DNA of 64,000 nucleotides, taken from positions 1,724,783 to 1,788,782 of the forward strand of contig PCDI01000004.1 in NCBI GenBank assembly GCA_002778195.1. Reading direction: 5' to 3'. A program made the translations under genes and the position numbers. The notes below the pieces were generated by a model. The model searched no databases and had not been told where the DNA came from. It was given only the letters and a program-made list of their open reading frames with translations. Source of the stretch: Raffaelea ambrosiae (lineage: Eukaryota > Ascomycota > Sordariomycetes > Ophiostomatales > Ophiostomataceae). Below, in pieces: positions 1-10,544 of the stretch (positions within the stretch are counted from its first letter, which is position 1; each line of letters opens with the position of its first letter).

Positions 1-578
1 CAAGCCTGACAAGAAACCCACACTAACCGGTTTTGGACAGCGCATAGCTGGTTCCTGCGCAAGCCACATTTCGCGTCCAGAAAGCTGTTAATACAGTGAA
101 ATGGGAGGCCACTTTGTGCTCACTTGCCGTGCAACTTCAGGCCCAATGCGCGAGTTTGAAACAAACGGCGCCATCATGCTGCCTGGCATCCGAAGAACGT
201 TGTGCTTCTGCATTTTTAGGAGATACCCAAATTTCAAAGCCACACAAAGAACTTCTCGATGCTGTGCCAGCTGCTTCTGAAAAGAGGTTTCTGATGCGCA
301 AAGAGTAAGATAACATAGCCAACATAACATAAAACGCTTTCATATTCTACAATTAATCCCGTTTCCCAGAGCAAGTTGAAAAAATTCGCCCTCCCCCCCC
401 CGTCCAATCGCTCCGCTGAGTAGTCCTTTGCAAGGCAACCGTCCATCTTCGGTGTCGCTCTCATTTCTCCTCCCGATTGAAGTGTAGCAAAGCCGCCTCT
501 GTAAACCAGTCGCCGCCAGGTGCCGCTGTGAGCTCCCGTCCGCCACGCGTGCTCATGGTTGCGCATAGTCTCCCCAAA
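1..578. other. Intergenic, window edge to OST4 3' end
   Basis: This holds the 3' flank of the OST4 gene and the left edge of the window. Short open frames on both strands overlap each other, show no recognisable domain, and look like chance. I see no RNA gene or repeat here. Confidence 0.5.
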
Positions 579-755
579 TCATCTCGCCGCCTTGCCTGCT
601 GCCTGTGTTTGTGCTGCACCCTTTCCGACTGGCTTGACAGCGACTGAGTCTTCTTCGTGGGCGTTGACTTCCAGGAAGGAGTAGACCACAATCAAGATCA
701 TAGCTGAGCAGCCAAGAAGCACGGCAATGTTGTATAATTGGTTGTCTGAAATCAT
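579..755 (-). CDS. OST4: Oligosaccharyltransferase subunit OST4
   Basis: This is a 58-residue single-exon protein. It begins MISDNQLYNIAV and has one hydrophobic span at about residues 8-27, followed by FLEVNA. That start, size and single span are characteristic of OST4, the small ER-membrane subunit of the oligosaccharyltransferase that transfers N-glycans to nascent proteins and holds STT3 and OST3/6 together. The tail (about residues 33-58) is polar and Ala/Gly/Lys-rich, and longer than in yeast OST4 (36 residues). The frame is open for 22 codons upstream, but the start at 755 is chosen because it reproduces the family N-terminus. It is divergent from TMA46 across about 600 bp. The identification rests on the conserved N-terminal motif. 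Confidence 0.9.
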   Translation of the reverse strand: MISDNQLYNIAVLLGCSAMILIVVYSFLEVNAHEEDSVAVKPVGKGAAQTQAAGKAAR

Positions 756-1351
756 TTTGAATAGAGAGGAAGGAGTGTTGGGTGAAGTCGACTTGGTCGG
801 TGTGAAAGCTAGATCTGGCAAGCAACCTCTGCGCAGGCCATTTTGTTAGCACTGGACACCGTGAAGAAGAAATGAAGAAAATTTGAGCAATTGCAAATCC
901 CAGAAAGCTCACATGTGTAATCTCTTGCTGATATCTCGTCGGAATAGTAGGAACAGGAGACAGCGTGCGCGGTTAGGATGAGAATTGTCTTCGCAGGTCG
1001 AGTTTACAGGACAGCTTTCAGAGGATACGCGGCTTGGCACTAACGGCCATAGGTAAAGCCACAGTAGCCACACAGTAGCAGTCACGTGGTAAATATGACT
1101 GCGATTTTTTTTTTTGCCTTCGTCCCGCAACCCCACATTTGGATGCCTTGATTCTACACTGCAAAAATCGCCTGTAAATTTTGAAGTCTTCACGGTGGTG
1201 ACTATCTGACCATCCCAGCCGGGGAGCTAACCAACCGACAGAACACTCATTCGGATTTGGGTGGCGCCACGAAACCTCACCGACCTCGGGGTTTCTTTCT
1301 TTTTTTTTCCTATTGTCGTGCCCCGGTGTTATTTATCTTTCGTTCACGACC
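756..1351. promoter_or_regulatory. Divergent intergenic region OST4 / TMA46
   Basis: About 600 bp separate the two divergent start codons, so this must hold both promoters. A T-run (T10 near 1106-1115) and a pyrimidine tract just upstream of the TMA46 start (about 1290-1312) are visible. No specific factor site can be named from sequence alone. Confidence 0.45.
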
Positions 1352-2534
1352 ATGCCTCCGAAGAAGAATGATAAAGGTGGGGGGAAGAAGGCCCAAGTGG
1401 CCAAGGCGGTCGAGGACAAGACATTCGGCATGAAGAACAAGAAGGGCTCTGTGGCCCAGAAGCAGATTGCCCAAATTACGTCACAGATAAAGAGCGGTGG
1501 AAGTGCGGAGCAGAAGCGGAAGGAGGCCGAGAAAGCAGCCCGTGAGCGGGAGAAGAGGGCCGCCGAAGAAGCGAAACGCGAGACGGACCTGCTACTGAAC
1601 CGGCCAGCTCAGATCCAGAAGGTGCCCTTTGGTGTGGACCCGAAGACGGTTGTGTGCATTTTCTTTAAGAAGGGCAATTGTGAGAAAGGAAAGAAGTGCA
1701 AGTTCTCGCACAACCTCGAGCTAGAGCGCAAGACCGAGAAGCGGAGTCTCTATTCCGACACACGCACTGAGGAGGACGACAAGAAAAAGACGGAGACATC
1801 GGCCGACTGGGACGAAGAGAAGCTGCGGTCAGTCGTGTTGTCGAAGAAGGGCAACCAGCGGACATCCACCGACAAAGTGTGCAAGTACTTCATCGAGGCC
1901 ATCGAGGACGGCAAGTACGGCTGGTTCTGGATATGCCCGAACGGCGGAGACAAGTGCATGTACAAGCACGCGCTACCACCTGGGTAAGTAGAGTGTTCTC
2001 ATTGTCAATTCTTCGTCCTGGAGTGGAGAAGAGAAAGACTCATGATTGTCCGTGCTGTCGGGATAATTGGCTAACTCGTCGAACAACAGTTTCGTCCTCA
2101 AGACCAGGGAGCAGCGGGCAGCCGAGAAGGCCCTACTCGACAAGTCGCCACTCAAGACGCTGACCTTGGAAGAGTTCTTGGAGTCCGAACGACACAAGCT
2201 GACGGGCCCCTCGACACCGGTGACGCCCGAGACGTTTGCTAAGTGGAAGAAGGAGCGCATGGACAAGAAGGCGGCCGAGGAACAAGCTCGCAAGGCCAAG
2301 GAAGCAACAGGTCGTGCCCTGTTCGAAAGCGGAAATTGGCGGACGGTCGACGACGACGAAGAGGGCGATGACGACGACGACGACGACGACGATGACGCTT
2401 TCAACTTGGAACGGCTGCGCAAGGAGACGGAGGCTCTGGCGGCGAGGAGAGAAGACGAGCGACTGCTGGCGCTTTACGGTCCTGGGAGCACAGGCGAAGC
2501 AGGCGCTTCCAGCAGCCAGACCGTGGCCACATGA
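1352..2534 (+). CDS. TMA46: CCCH zinc-finger protein TMA46/DFRP1 (ZC3H15 family)
   Basis: The model is join(1352..1983, 2090..2534), 358 residues. The intron is 106 nt with GTAAGT, a CTAAC branch site and CAG. The protein begins MPPKKNDKGGGKK, then a Lys/Glu-rich helical segment. Finger 1 is C-x7-C-x5-C-x3-H (VCIFFKKGNCEKGKKCKFSH) and finger 2 is the longer type ending CPNGGDKCMYKH. After the intron come the DFRP-region motif TLEEFLESERHKL and an Asp tract. This architecture is that of yeast Tma46 and human ZC3H15/DFRP1, which bind and stabilise the DRG1/Rbg1 translation GTPase on ribosomes. The start at 1352 is preferred over the in-frame ATG at 1313 because it gives the family N-terminus. 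Role is known from the family; partner is inferred. Confidence 0.92.
2366..2397 (+). repeat. GAC/GAT trinucleotide run coding poly-Asp
   Basis: A run of Asp codons near the C-terminus of TMA46 codes for about 10 consecutive Asp residues. Confidence 0.85.
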
Positions 2535-3140
2535 ACAAATGGCCGTTCGATTTTCTTTCTTTCTTTGGGGCGGCAAAAACAAAACCTGTTAGTCGATCAA
2601 CTGTCCCAGGACACTGCGCTATCTGGTTCCTGTCGAATACACAAGGGAAACACCAAACAAGGCGATGGCGCGACAGAAATACAACAAACGCCGAGTCAAT
2701 TAAGCAAACGGGTCAAACCAAGCTGGGTTGCTTCCAGGATAGTCCACATGTTGATATCGCCGAGATCCACTCAAACACAGCGGAGACGGTAGTGTACAAC
2801 ACAGCTGGCATCCTACCAGGGGACGGAGAGGAAAAGCTTCTGCACCCAGAGGGCAAAGGGTTATTGTGGAACACATGAACATAGGAATGGCGTTACGGGG
2901 AAAAATGAGAACAATAGTGTCACTGTACTAGAAAACGACAGCATTTCTACGACAGCAGAAACACAGATCTTGCTTGATAATACCGGGACGCAATGCATCT
3001 ACATTTCCAACCTATTGGAACACAACACCATGCATTGACGGGGCCTTTCTGTTTTATCATTATACGGAGCTTTATTTCGTCAGCTTGACCACACAAGCTC
3101 TATTGCACATGACCTTTGCGAACAATTCCTGGGCCGCGCA
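2535..3140. other. Convergent intergenic region TMA46 / SDR
   Basis: The 3' ends of TMA46 (+) and the short-chain dehydrogenase (-) face each other here. No credible coding frame, RNA gene or repeat is visible. Confidence 0.5.
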
Positions 3141-4041
3141 CTAGAACTTTTCAATAAACGGCCGGAGGTCTATTTCCTGAGTAAAGGCATTGCGCGGCTG
3201 GGTGTGCAAGTGCCAATACTCGTCGGCAATCTACAAAGCTTGTTAGTAATTGGGAATTGCAAGCAGTCATTATGTACATGTATATGAACGTACCGCATCG
3301 GGGCTGATCTTGCTGTCTGGGCCGCCGCCGTTGACGTTGTAGTGTTTGGTCCTCGGGATGTCAATGACGGCATCAATTATGGCATGCGCCACATGGACAC
3401 CCTTGGGGTGGAACTCGCGCGCCAGCGACTGGGCCAGACCGCGCTTGCTTGCCTTTCCAGCGGCGAATGTCGCAAACAGGGCACTACCCCGGACGGAGGC
3501 GGTGGCACCGGTGACGACAAGTGTCGGTGGATGCGGGGCGTCAGGCACGGCCTCCAGCAGCCGGGGGATCACATTCTTGGCAAAGATGTATAAGCCGCGG
3601 CTGGGTCATTCAAAGTCAATAACAAAGAACAAGACAGAAATCAAAAGAGGAGGGGGTGGCTGTTGTGAGGGAGAGAGGGGCTTACGGATTGGCAGCCAGT
3701 GCTTGGTCAAAGTCTTCGAGAGTCGTTTCCAGGAACGGCTTGCGGCCGCCGTAACCACCGCTGACGTTGTAGACAGCGGCAGCCAAGCCAGAACCGGCAA
3801 AGCCGTCCTCTTTGTCCAACTGGGCAAAAGCAGCCTCGACCGACTTGGGATCCGACGTGTCAGTAGAGATGCCCACAGCCTTGCCGCCGGCCTCGTTGAT
3901 TTCAGCCACGATGTTGCTGTAACTCTCTGGTTTGCGGGCCAACAGGGCCACCGGATACGTCTGGGCAAACTTGATGGCCACAGACCGTCCGGTGCCTGCA
4001 CCAACGCCGGCCACAACAGCGTAAAACTTCTTGGAAGCCAT
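3141..4041 (-). CDS. Short-chain dehydrogenase/reductase, Phe-for-Tyr subgroup
   Basis: The model is complement(join(3141..3230, 3294..3600, 3686..4041)), 250 residues, with 63- and 85-nt introns; phases agree and intron 2 has a CTAAC branch. The N-terminus has a Rossmann motif, AGVGAGTG (residues 11-18). The NAD(P)-enzyme fold continues through a Tyr/Asn-containing strand (AVYNVSG) to the segment FAAGK at residues 164-168. Classical SDRs carry YxxxK there; this one has Phe164 with Lys168 kept. Bacterial and fungal relatives with this Phe form a recognised atypical SDR subgroup (I recall the cd05373/SDR_c10 description), so it is probably a family trait, not a fresh mutation. The C-terminus (HLHTQPRNAF, then EIDLRPF) also fits that subgroup. 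The substrate is unknown, and it may not be a normal oxidoreductase. Confidence 0.85.
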
Positions 4042-5025
4042 TTAGTGGGGAGCTTCAGGCTTTGTGCAGTACTGGAGGTTTCAATGCTTCGTTGTCTCGG
4101 CAAGCCAAAAGGTAACTCCAAGCAAGATCTGCTGGCAAATATAGATCTAAGCAAGAACACCAAACTACCCCCAATCAATATCTGGGGTTTTCAAGCCATT
4201 ATGTATTCCAAACCTCCATCTAAGTGCATGACGAATTTGGGCAGGCTGTTTCCCCCATTTATGTCCCCCATTCCTGATTAATAATTGGGTCTCACACCGG
4301 GCGCAGTGCGAGCACCCCTCCTTGCCTAGACGGCCGCCATACAAGACGCCGTAGTTGTGATGACAAACTTGGTCCAAGACCTCATTCTGGGAGCAGATGT
4401 CGAGATCCCCGGCGGTTCCTAGACCAATCAGCAATAGAAAAACCACGCCTGTAGGTATGACCTGGTTGTTAGGCTCGTAAATAATAGTACCCGGGCGTAT
4501 CAGGGGCCATTCTTTGTTAGTTGGTAGTGATTTATTTTTTATGTAAGCCACCCACTCTGCTAAAGAGCATTTCTCGGAGCATATACGGCCCGTGCGTAAC
4601 ACAAGGTCGGGTCCCACCATGCAGCACCGGGTAAGGACGCGGTGTCAGAGCCATCTAACCAGCAACCTCACGACTTTACGCGTCTCCTCCGGGCACAAGG
4701 CTGCAGAGCCGTAGAAGGCCGCAGAAAAATCTTGGAGAAATTAGCCAAACCCGGCTTTGCCAACATTATCCTTGGAAAAGGTCCGTTCAACGGGGAGGGA
4801 CGAGCTGGGGGGGCAGGGCAGACAAAGCTCACGTGGCTAACGGGATTTAGGTCGCCGTTTTGATGCGGTAAATATTACTCGATCCTGGCAGCCCACCCAA
4901 TGAAGCATGGCCTACAACACCACCACTAGACAGGCGATAGTCTTGCCATGAATTAGAGGCTGTCTCTCACTCCTTGCTAGCTTCTGAGCCTCGACTCTGC
5001 ACAGCCTGCTCTCGCCATCGCCGCC
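4042..5025. other. Divergent intergenic region SDR / AT-hook gene
   Basis: About 980 bp holding both promoters. It is more A/T-rich than the flanking genes. The only sizeable frame is a 151-codon one on the minus strand (4165-4620), listed separately. Nothing else is recognised. Confidence 0.45.
4165..4620 (-). CDS. Uncertain 151-codon frame, Cys-containing
   Basis: A 151-codon frame lies in an otherwise non-coding, A/T-rich stretch between two divergent genes. It has a hydrophobic patch (VVFLLLIGLG) and a Cys cluster (CSHCARC) near the C-terminal half. I recognise no family. It could be a real small gene, a decayed fragment, or chance. Against it: no close-fitting introns, no clear Kozak context, and a position where the SDR promoter should lie. 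Confidence 0.15.
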   Translation of the reverse strand: MVGPDLVLRTGRICSEKCSLAEWVAYIKNKSLPTNKEWPLIRPGTIIYEPNNQVIPTGVVFLLLIGLGTAGDLDICSQNEVLDQVCHHNYGVLYGGRLGKEGCSHCARCETQLLIRNGGHKWGKQPAQIRHALRWRFGIHNGLKTPDIDWG

Positions 5026-5536
5026 ATGACGGACGCCAAAGCGGTCCAGCCGCCAGGACTTCCAGGACGGTCGCCTGGACTGGATGCATGGCTCGGCCGG
5101 CCACACGCCGGCAGCAGCACCATGGCACAGCATCAGAGCATCAACTCCGCGTCTATAGCGGCAAGAGACCACTACGGGCTCATCCAAGCCAGCGATGACG
5201 AAAACGACGGCGACGAAGACGAGATTGCGACTTCGTCCCGGTCAACAACCGTTACCCCGAGCCAACAGCTCCGCGTGACACTCTCCCCTCTCCACCAACC
5301 TTCGCTACCATCCTTTTCCGAAAGACACGCACGGACCTTTCACATCACCAAACATGACCGACCGTTACGAGAAGAGAAGGAGAGGGAGGATGGCATGAAC
5401 GACGTCGACGAACTGGCAGGCGACGACGAGTCCTTACCACTCATTATGTCTGACTTGGATCCCAAGTACCGCCCGTCTTCTGAATCTGAAATACCGACAC
5501 AGATACAGACAGATGCGCAGACACCACAAAAACACA

Positions 5537-5567
<31 letters not shown>

Positions 5568-6861
5568 AGAGCAGCTAGCAGTCTCCCCGCAGCTGAGCAT
5601 CCGGACCTCACAAAAACATGGTTTCTCAACGTCGACGATCCCTGCACCCCAATCCTACAACACCCAAGTCGCCCCGTCTACATCCAACCGATCAGTCTCT
5701 GTCTCAATCCCGTCACTGTCACCAGCAGCGGCGGCACTCGTAGCATCAGATATAGCTACAGCCTCGTCTACCAAGAAGGCCTCGCCGGTCGTGGCCGTCG
5801 GGCGACGCTCATCTGCCGCCGGCGCCGGCGCTGGCGTCAAGACGAAAGGCCGCCCAAAAGGTTGGAAGCCTGGCATGTCATATCGTGAGGCAGCACTGCG
5901 CAACATGGGCATGGATGGTGATGAAGCTGCCGCGGCGGCCGCGGCCATGCTTCTGCCACCACCCAAGAAAAGGAGAACAGGAGCTGGCACGGACGGCGAC
6001 GAGCAACCGAAGCAGCAGCGAGGCCGTCGGGGGCGGCGAGGTCGCCCCCACGATACTACAACGACTAGAAAGCCGACGCCCGACCACAACAGCATCTACC
6101 GGTACAGACGGCCCGGGCGGCCACCGCTGCAGACAATTGAGAGCATCCAGCGTTCGATTTTTGTGAAGAGCCCGATCACGTACATTCCGTTTCTGTGCGA
6201 GTGGGCCGGATGCCGGGCAGAGCTGCAAAACATGGCGACGCTGCGGAAGCACGTGCGGGTGGTGCATGGGCAGGCGACGTCGTGCCAGTGGCGGCGGTGT
6301 GCAAATCGGGTGTCGGCGGTGGTGTTTCGGAGGGAGGAGGACACAGATGAGGAAGACGATCTAGACAGCAAACGCGGTCGTACCCACGACGATCACAGTC
6401 ATAATCACAAACACCACAAGCACGACCACAAACACAACGAGTCCTTTACGGAGCACATGGAGTACCACCACCTTGTCCCGTTACAATGGCATCAGGGCGA
6501 CGGGTTTGTCAACAACAGCCACCTGGGCACGCTCGTGATTCCACCACCACGGCCACGGGCGAAGCCCAGCATGGCGACTACTGATGACGATGATAAGAAC
6601 AACAGCAACAACAACAACAACAACGCCCACGCTGACCATGCTGACAACGACGCCGATGGCAGCACCAGCGAGAAGCTGCCGCGGTACCTGCTGGACGAAG
6701 ACGGCCGGCAGGTGACGCCGTTGATACGGGACCCGCAGCTGCAGTCGGCGGTGTTCTCGTGGACACATGAAGAGCGGGTGCGGCGACTTAAGGATCTGTA
6801 CCGGCAACAGCAACAGCAGCAAAATCGGCGACCCGACCGGGGGTGGAGCCGGTTCTTATGA
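5026..6861 (+). CDS. AT-hook and C2H2-like zinc-finger nuclear protein
   Basis: A single exon of 611 residues. The N-terminal half is acidic and Ser/Thr/Gln-rich with a poly-Gln run (residues 172-181). It then has AT-hook-like cores: KGRPKG (274-279), RGRRGRRGRP (332-341) and RRPGRPP (361-367). A C2H2 finger follows (C391, C396, H409, H414). A second candidate finger starts C420-x4-C425, but its His pair (H477 and H481 or H482) comes only after a roughly 50-residue acidic and His-rich insert. A conserved-looking block (LLDEDGRQVTPLIRDPQLQ) is near the C-terminus. This suggests a DNA-binding nuclear protein of a filamentous-fungal family; targets are unknown. The start at 5026 (CGCCATGA context) is the first ATG; an in-frame Met at residue 33 is an alternative. 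Confidence 0.8.
5538..5575 (+). repeat. CAG microsatellite coding poly-Gln
   Basis: A run of CAG codons inside the AT-hook/zinc-finger gene codes for about ten consecutive Gln. It is a likely length-variable site. Confidence 0.85.
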
Positions 6862-9362
6862 TGTCTCCGTGATTGGATGTTGACGGGGCTTAAGAAAGGG
6901 GGCCGGTAGACACGGCAGGGGACGTGTAACAACACTTTTTGCTTGGCGGCGGCGGGTCACTCTGTACATTGTAGGGATCTGTTAACTTTTAGAGGTGACA
7001 TAATGAGATTGGATGATATGAGCAGTCTAGGACCAAACTCTCATCCAGCTCGGTCTTAAACTCTGTGATGGTCAAACAATTTGATTACACATAAGTTGTG
7101 GGTCATGCAAGGGCAAGGCTTGACTTGACGTGTTCTCAGTCTCCGGTATGAGCGGGCATTTTTAGATCTTTGAAGGGGGGGAAGTTTCCAAAGCCGTTGT
7201 TACGATTACGAGCAATGCGTGTGATAATATAGAGGGGAGGCGAAGATTGCGTGTTGGCTTGTCTCATGTGTCTCATCCCTCGTTCTCACTCATGTCCACG
7301 TATGCTGCTTCCGTAGCTGTGGGCTATTTTAGTACTGTATAGTAACAATTACCACAGAGAAAGAGGAATGCAGTGCATTTGTAATGAAACTTTGACGGAA
7401 TTAAACGTGCACAACGCAACGAAAAGTGAATAGAAAATAAAAGGAGACCCTCGTTCTATTATCTGGTTAATCAACGGAAAACCGGAACAGGGACAGAACT
7501 GACGTCATGGCAGGGTCAACTGGCAGCGCGGCAAGCGTAAGGGGGGGAGGAGGTTGTGGTGACAGGACATCATGCAGTTGTGTCAAGAGAATGAGCATTC
7601 TATTTTATTTTATTTTTATTGCTCGCCGTTTCGTGAAGATGTCGTGCTATTACTCGATGAGATATTCTCATTCGTGGAGTTCAGATGCACGCGATGAGAA
7701 AGGGCGGGGAACAGGGCCTATTTGGAAGGAAACAATGTTTGCATTTGTCAGCCAGACTCTGGCTTGACCGGCCACCTCACGCACGCACACCACCAATGCG
7801 AGAGCACAAGAGGATAACAGATTCCCAGGGCCAGAACAGCCCAGCAGACACACCACTTCTTACATCCGAGAGGAGGGGGGGGGAAGAAAGAAAAGGAAGT
7901 GGTGAAAGTGGTAGGGTGGAATGCTTCCCTCTTTGCGACACGGCGAAAAGGAGGCTGTGCAAAAGTGTGGGGAAGTGAGATAGACAAGTCGACGGTGCTA
8001 GTGAGAATGCGTTCTGAAAGGAGGGCAAAAAAAAAATCACTAAACCGCAAAATCCGGAAAGCGAACAAAAAGCGAACAAAAGCGAGCAGAAAAGATAAGT
8101 GAAAAGGGGGGGGAGAGGGTCTTTATGGAGACCCTGGACGGTGGGAGCATACATCCGTGATGGAGAAAGGTCCATCGGTTCAACTACACTGTCGTTTGGT
8201 TTGGGATATGTCTGTTTGACACTAGTGAATGCCCTTATGTAGTACGTGTATCTCGAAACTCGTGGTTACGATGCGCGAGAAGAAGGCTGGCCTGGCCTGG
8301 CCTGCACACACACTGGGGCCAACCCGAGTTGGGAAGGTGCTAGGGATGAGTTCCCATTCCACGAAACTGCCGCCCGTCAGAAGGCAGAGCAGAGACCAAT
8401 ACTGTTGGGTGGGCACGTGTAACAGGCTATGAGGGTGTGTGTGCTCGTACGGATCAAGAGCATCCTGGTATTAGTTCTACTCGTATAATCTGATAATGGC
8501 CATGGTCGTGGAGGCAACATGGAGGACGGCGTCCTTTTCCGGGAGATGAAAGATAGCAGAGATTCCTCCTCTTGGCGCCAGATTACAAACCAGAAAACTA
8601 GATCGTCCGAAAAAAAAACGAAAGCAAGACAGTGAGCCTGGCAAGAGGCTGAAAACGGCCCAGCCGGCCAAGCTGAAAAAAAAAAAAGACAAACCGAATT
8701 CCAGAACCCGGACCCCGTCCTCGGCTGGGCAGCCTGGCTCCAGCACATGGGGCAGATACGGCCTTGTTTGTGTGAGGGGAGGAGGGCGTCAATCCGTTTG
8801 CCCAGGCCCGCACTGGCATTCATGTTCTCGCGTTGCGTGTCTGTTTTGCGCGTGCTTGCGTGTTTGCGTGTTTGCGTGTTTGCGTAGAATAAAAGGAGCC
8901 CTCAACAATAGCGTGTGCATAGTATGGGAATAGCCCTGACGGCCGGCGGCCAGACGGCGAGAAAGCTTGTGATAGTTAGCCCCTGATGAATGGGCTGGAT
9001 GAGGGGAGGGGGTTATACACGGGGTCGTCCACGTCGCGTCTTTGGTTTGGGGGCTTTTTCTTTTCTCTCTCTTCTGTCTGCGTATTTGGTCTACTCTGTC
9101 TCGTCGTCTCTCGTTTGTCGTGGTTTTCTTTGGCCCTCCAATTTTGACGTTGTGCTCCTTCCTGCCCTGCTTGGCTGGCTGTCCACTTTCTCGCGTGGTC
9201 CCATCGCGCCTTCCCCATCTGCAGTCCATTAAACAACCCCTGCACGAACACCACAAGCACACCCAACCAACGCCTGTTCAGGGTGCTATTTGGCACTAGC
9301 GCCTAGAACCGCCCGCAGCACTGATCGGTCCCTGTGGCCAGCCTGCCATCCGCCCGCCCAGA
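6862..9362. other. Intergenic region, AT-hook gene to NRC-2 leader
   Basis: About 2.5 kb with no recognisable gene. It starts with the 3' flank of the AT-hook gene. It holds scattered homopolymer runs (for example A9 at about 8028-8036), a four-unit 8-bp tandem repeat at 8853-8884 and a pyrimidine-rich stretch at about 9049-9185. Short frames on both strands overlap each other and have no domain. It probably carries the NRC-2 promoter and part of a long 5' leader. Confidence 0.45.
8853..8884 (+). repeat. 8-bp tandem repeat, four units
   Basis: Four adjacent copies of an 8-mer, TGCTTGCG then TGTTTGCG three times, in non-coding DNA about 0.5 kb upstream of the NRC-2 leader frame. No function is suggested. 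Confidence 0.85.
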
Positions 9363-10544
9363 ATGGCCTCTGTCGCTGTCCTTCCGGCTGGTATCTCCGC
9401 CACCAGCGCCACTGGCAGCGGTGCTGACGACCCACCGCAGCGACGTTTCCTCCTACGACGGCGTTTGAGTGGGCCCCTAATGCCTGCGCTGCCCGCTGGC
9501 AGCACTGGTTCTGGGTCTGGGTCTGGGTCTGGGTCTGGGTCTGGTTCTGGGTCTTTCCCTTCTGGGTCGTTTAGGCCTTTCGGGCCCTGCGCCGCACCTG
9601 CCCCTTCTGCCGCCTCCTCAGTCTCCTCTGCCTCAGTCTACTCAGAGACCTCCACGGTCGCCCCTACCCTTCCTGCCCTCCCTGTCCTCTCTGTCCTCCC
9701 TGTCCTTCCTGCCTTTCCTGGCCCTTCTGATCACATCACCGCTGCCGCCTCCACCAGAACCGCTGCCCAGCCCTCCAGCCCGCCCACCACCCAGACTACC
9801 ACCAGCCAATCCAGCACCGCTTCCACTAGCGGCGCCTCCTCTTCTTTGGCGGTCCGACTCCCTCTGGCCTCCTCTTCGTACTCCTCCTCCTCTTCCACCA
9901 GCAGCGTCCGCCACTCCCACATTACCAACACCACCACCGCCTCCTCCTCCTCCTCCTCCTCCGCCTCCGCCCCGGCCAGCACGCCCAGCACAGCTGCCAC
10001 GCGCGTGTCGACTCCTCCCTTGCTTGCAGGCTCTGTTCTTACGGCGAGCCCCCCGGCGATTGAACCTGCGAATCCGCTCGATTCTTGTCGTGATCCTCGA
10101 GCCGAATTTGCCTCAACAGGAACTCGGCGAACCTTTCCATTCTCGCCCAGCCGCAGCCGTGCAGCTGGCCCAGACAGCGCAGCCACGACGCCGCCACCCA
10201 GTCGGCCGACTCCGCAGCCCAACGACGCCCAGCACCACCACCAGCAGGAACCAGACCCGTTCCTGTTTCAGCGAGAAAAGCAGCAGATTCGAACCTGTCT
10301 TGCTCGGCACCAGCGGGAGCAGATACAGCCGATACAGCAGATACAGCAGCTGCCGCCGCCTCCAGTAGCACAGCAGCTGCCGCCGTCGCAGACGCAGCCA
10401 CAGACGCCGCCGCCGTCCTCGTCCTCGTCTCGCCGCGTCTGCCACGCACCCTCCGCCGCATCCTTCTTCGTCTGCTCGCCCCCCCCCGCAAAGCTGGCGC
10501 TCACGTCATGGCCGCGTCGTTATGAGCACGGCGCCATTTCCACC
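9363..10544 (+). other. Stop-free 394-codon leader in frame with NRC-2
   Basis: A frame beginning with an ATG in fair context (9363) runs without a stop for 394 codons into the proposed NRC-2 start at 10545. Its translation is Ser/Pro/Thr/Ala-rich and low-complexity, including Gly-Ser repeats from a GGGTCT hexamer array (about 9508-9553) and Ser runs. The strand is pyrimidine-rich, which by itself depletes stop codons. It could be an N-terminal extension of the kinase in a longer isoform, or a 5' leader. I favour leader, because the ATG at 10545 reproduces the N-terminus I recall for Neurospora NRC-2. Confidence 0.5.

Noticed and set aside
9505..9553. Telomere-like GGGTCT hexamer array
   Set aside because: It is a short coding-phase Gly-Ser repeat and not the fungal TTAGGG telomere repeat.
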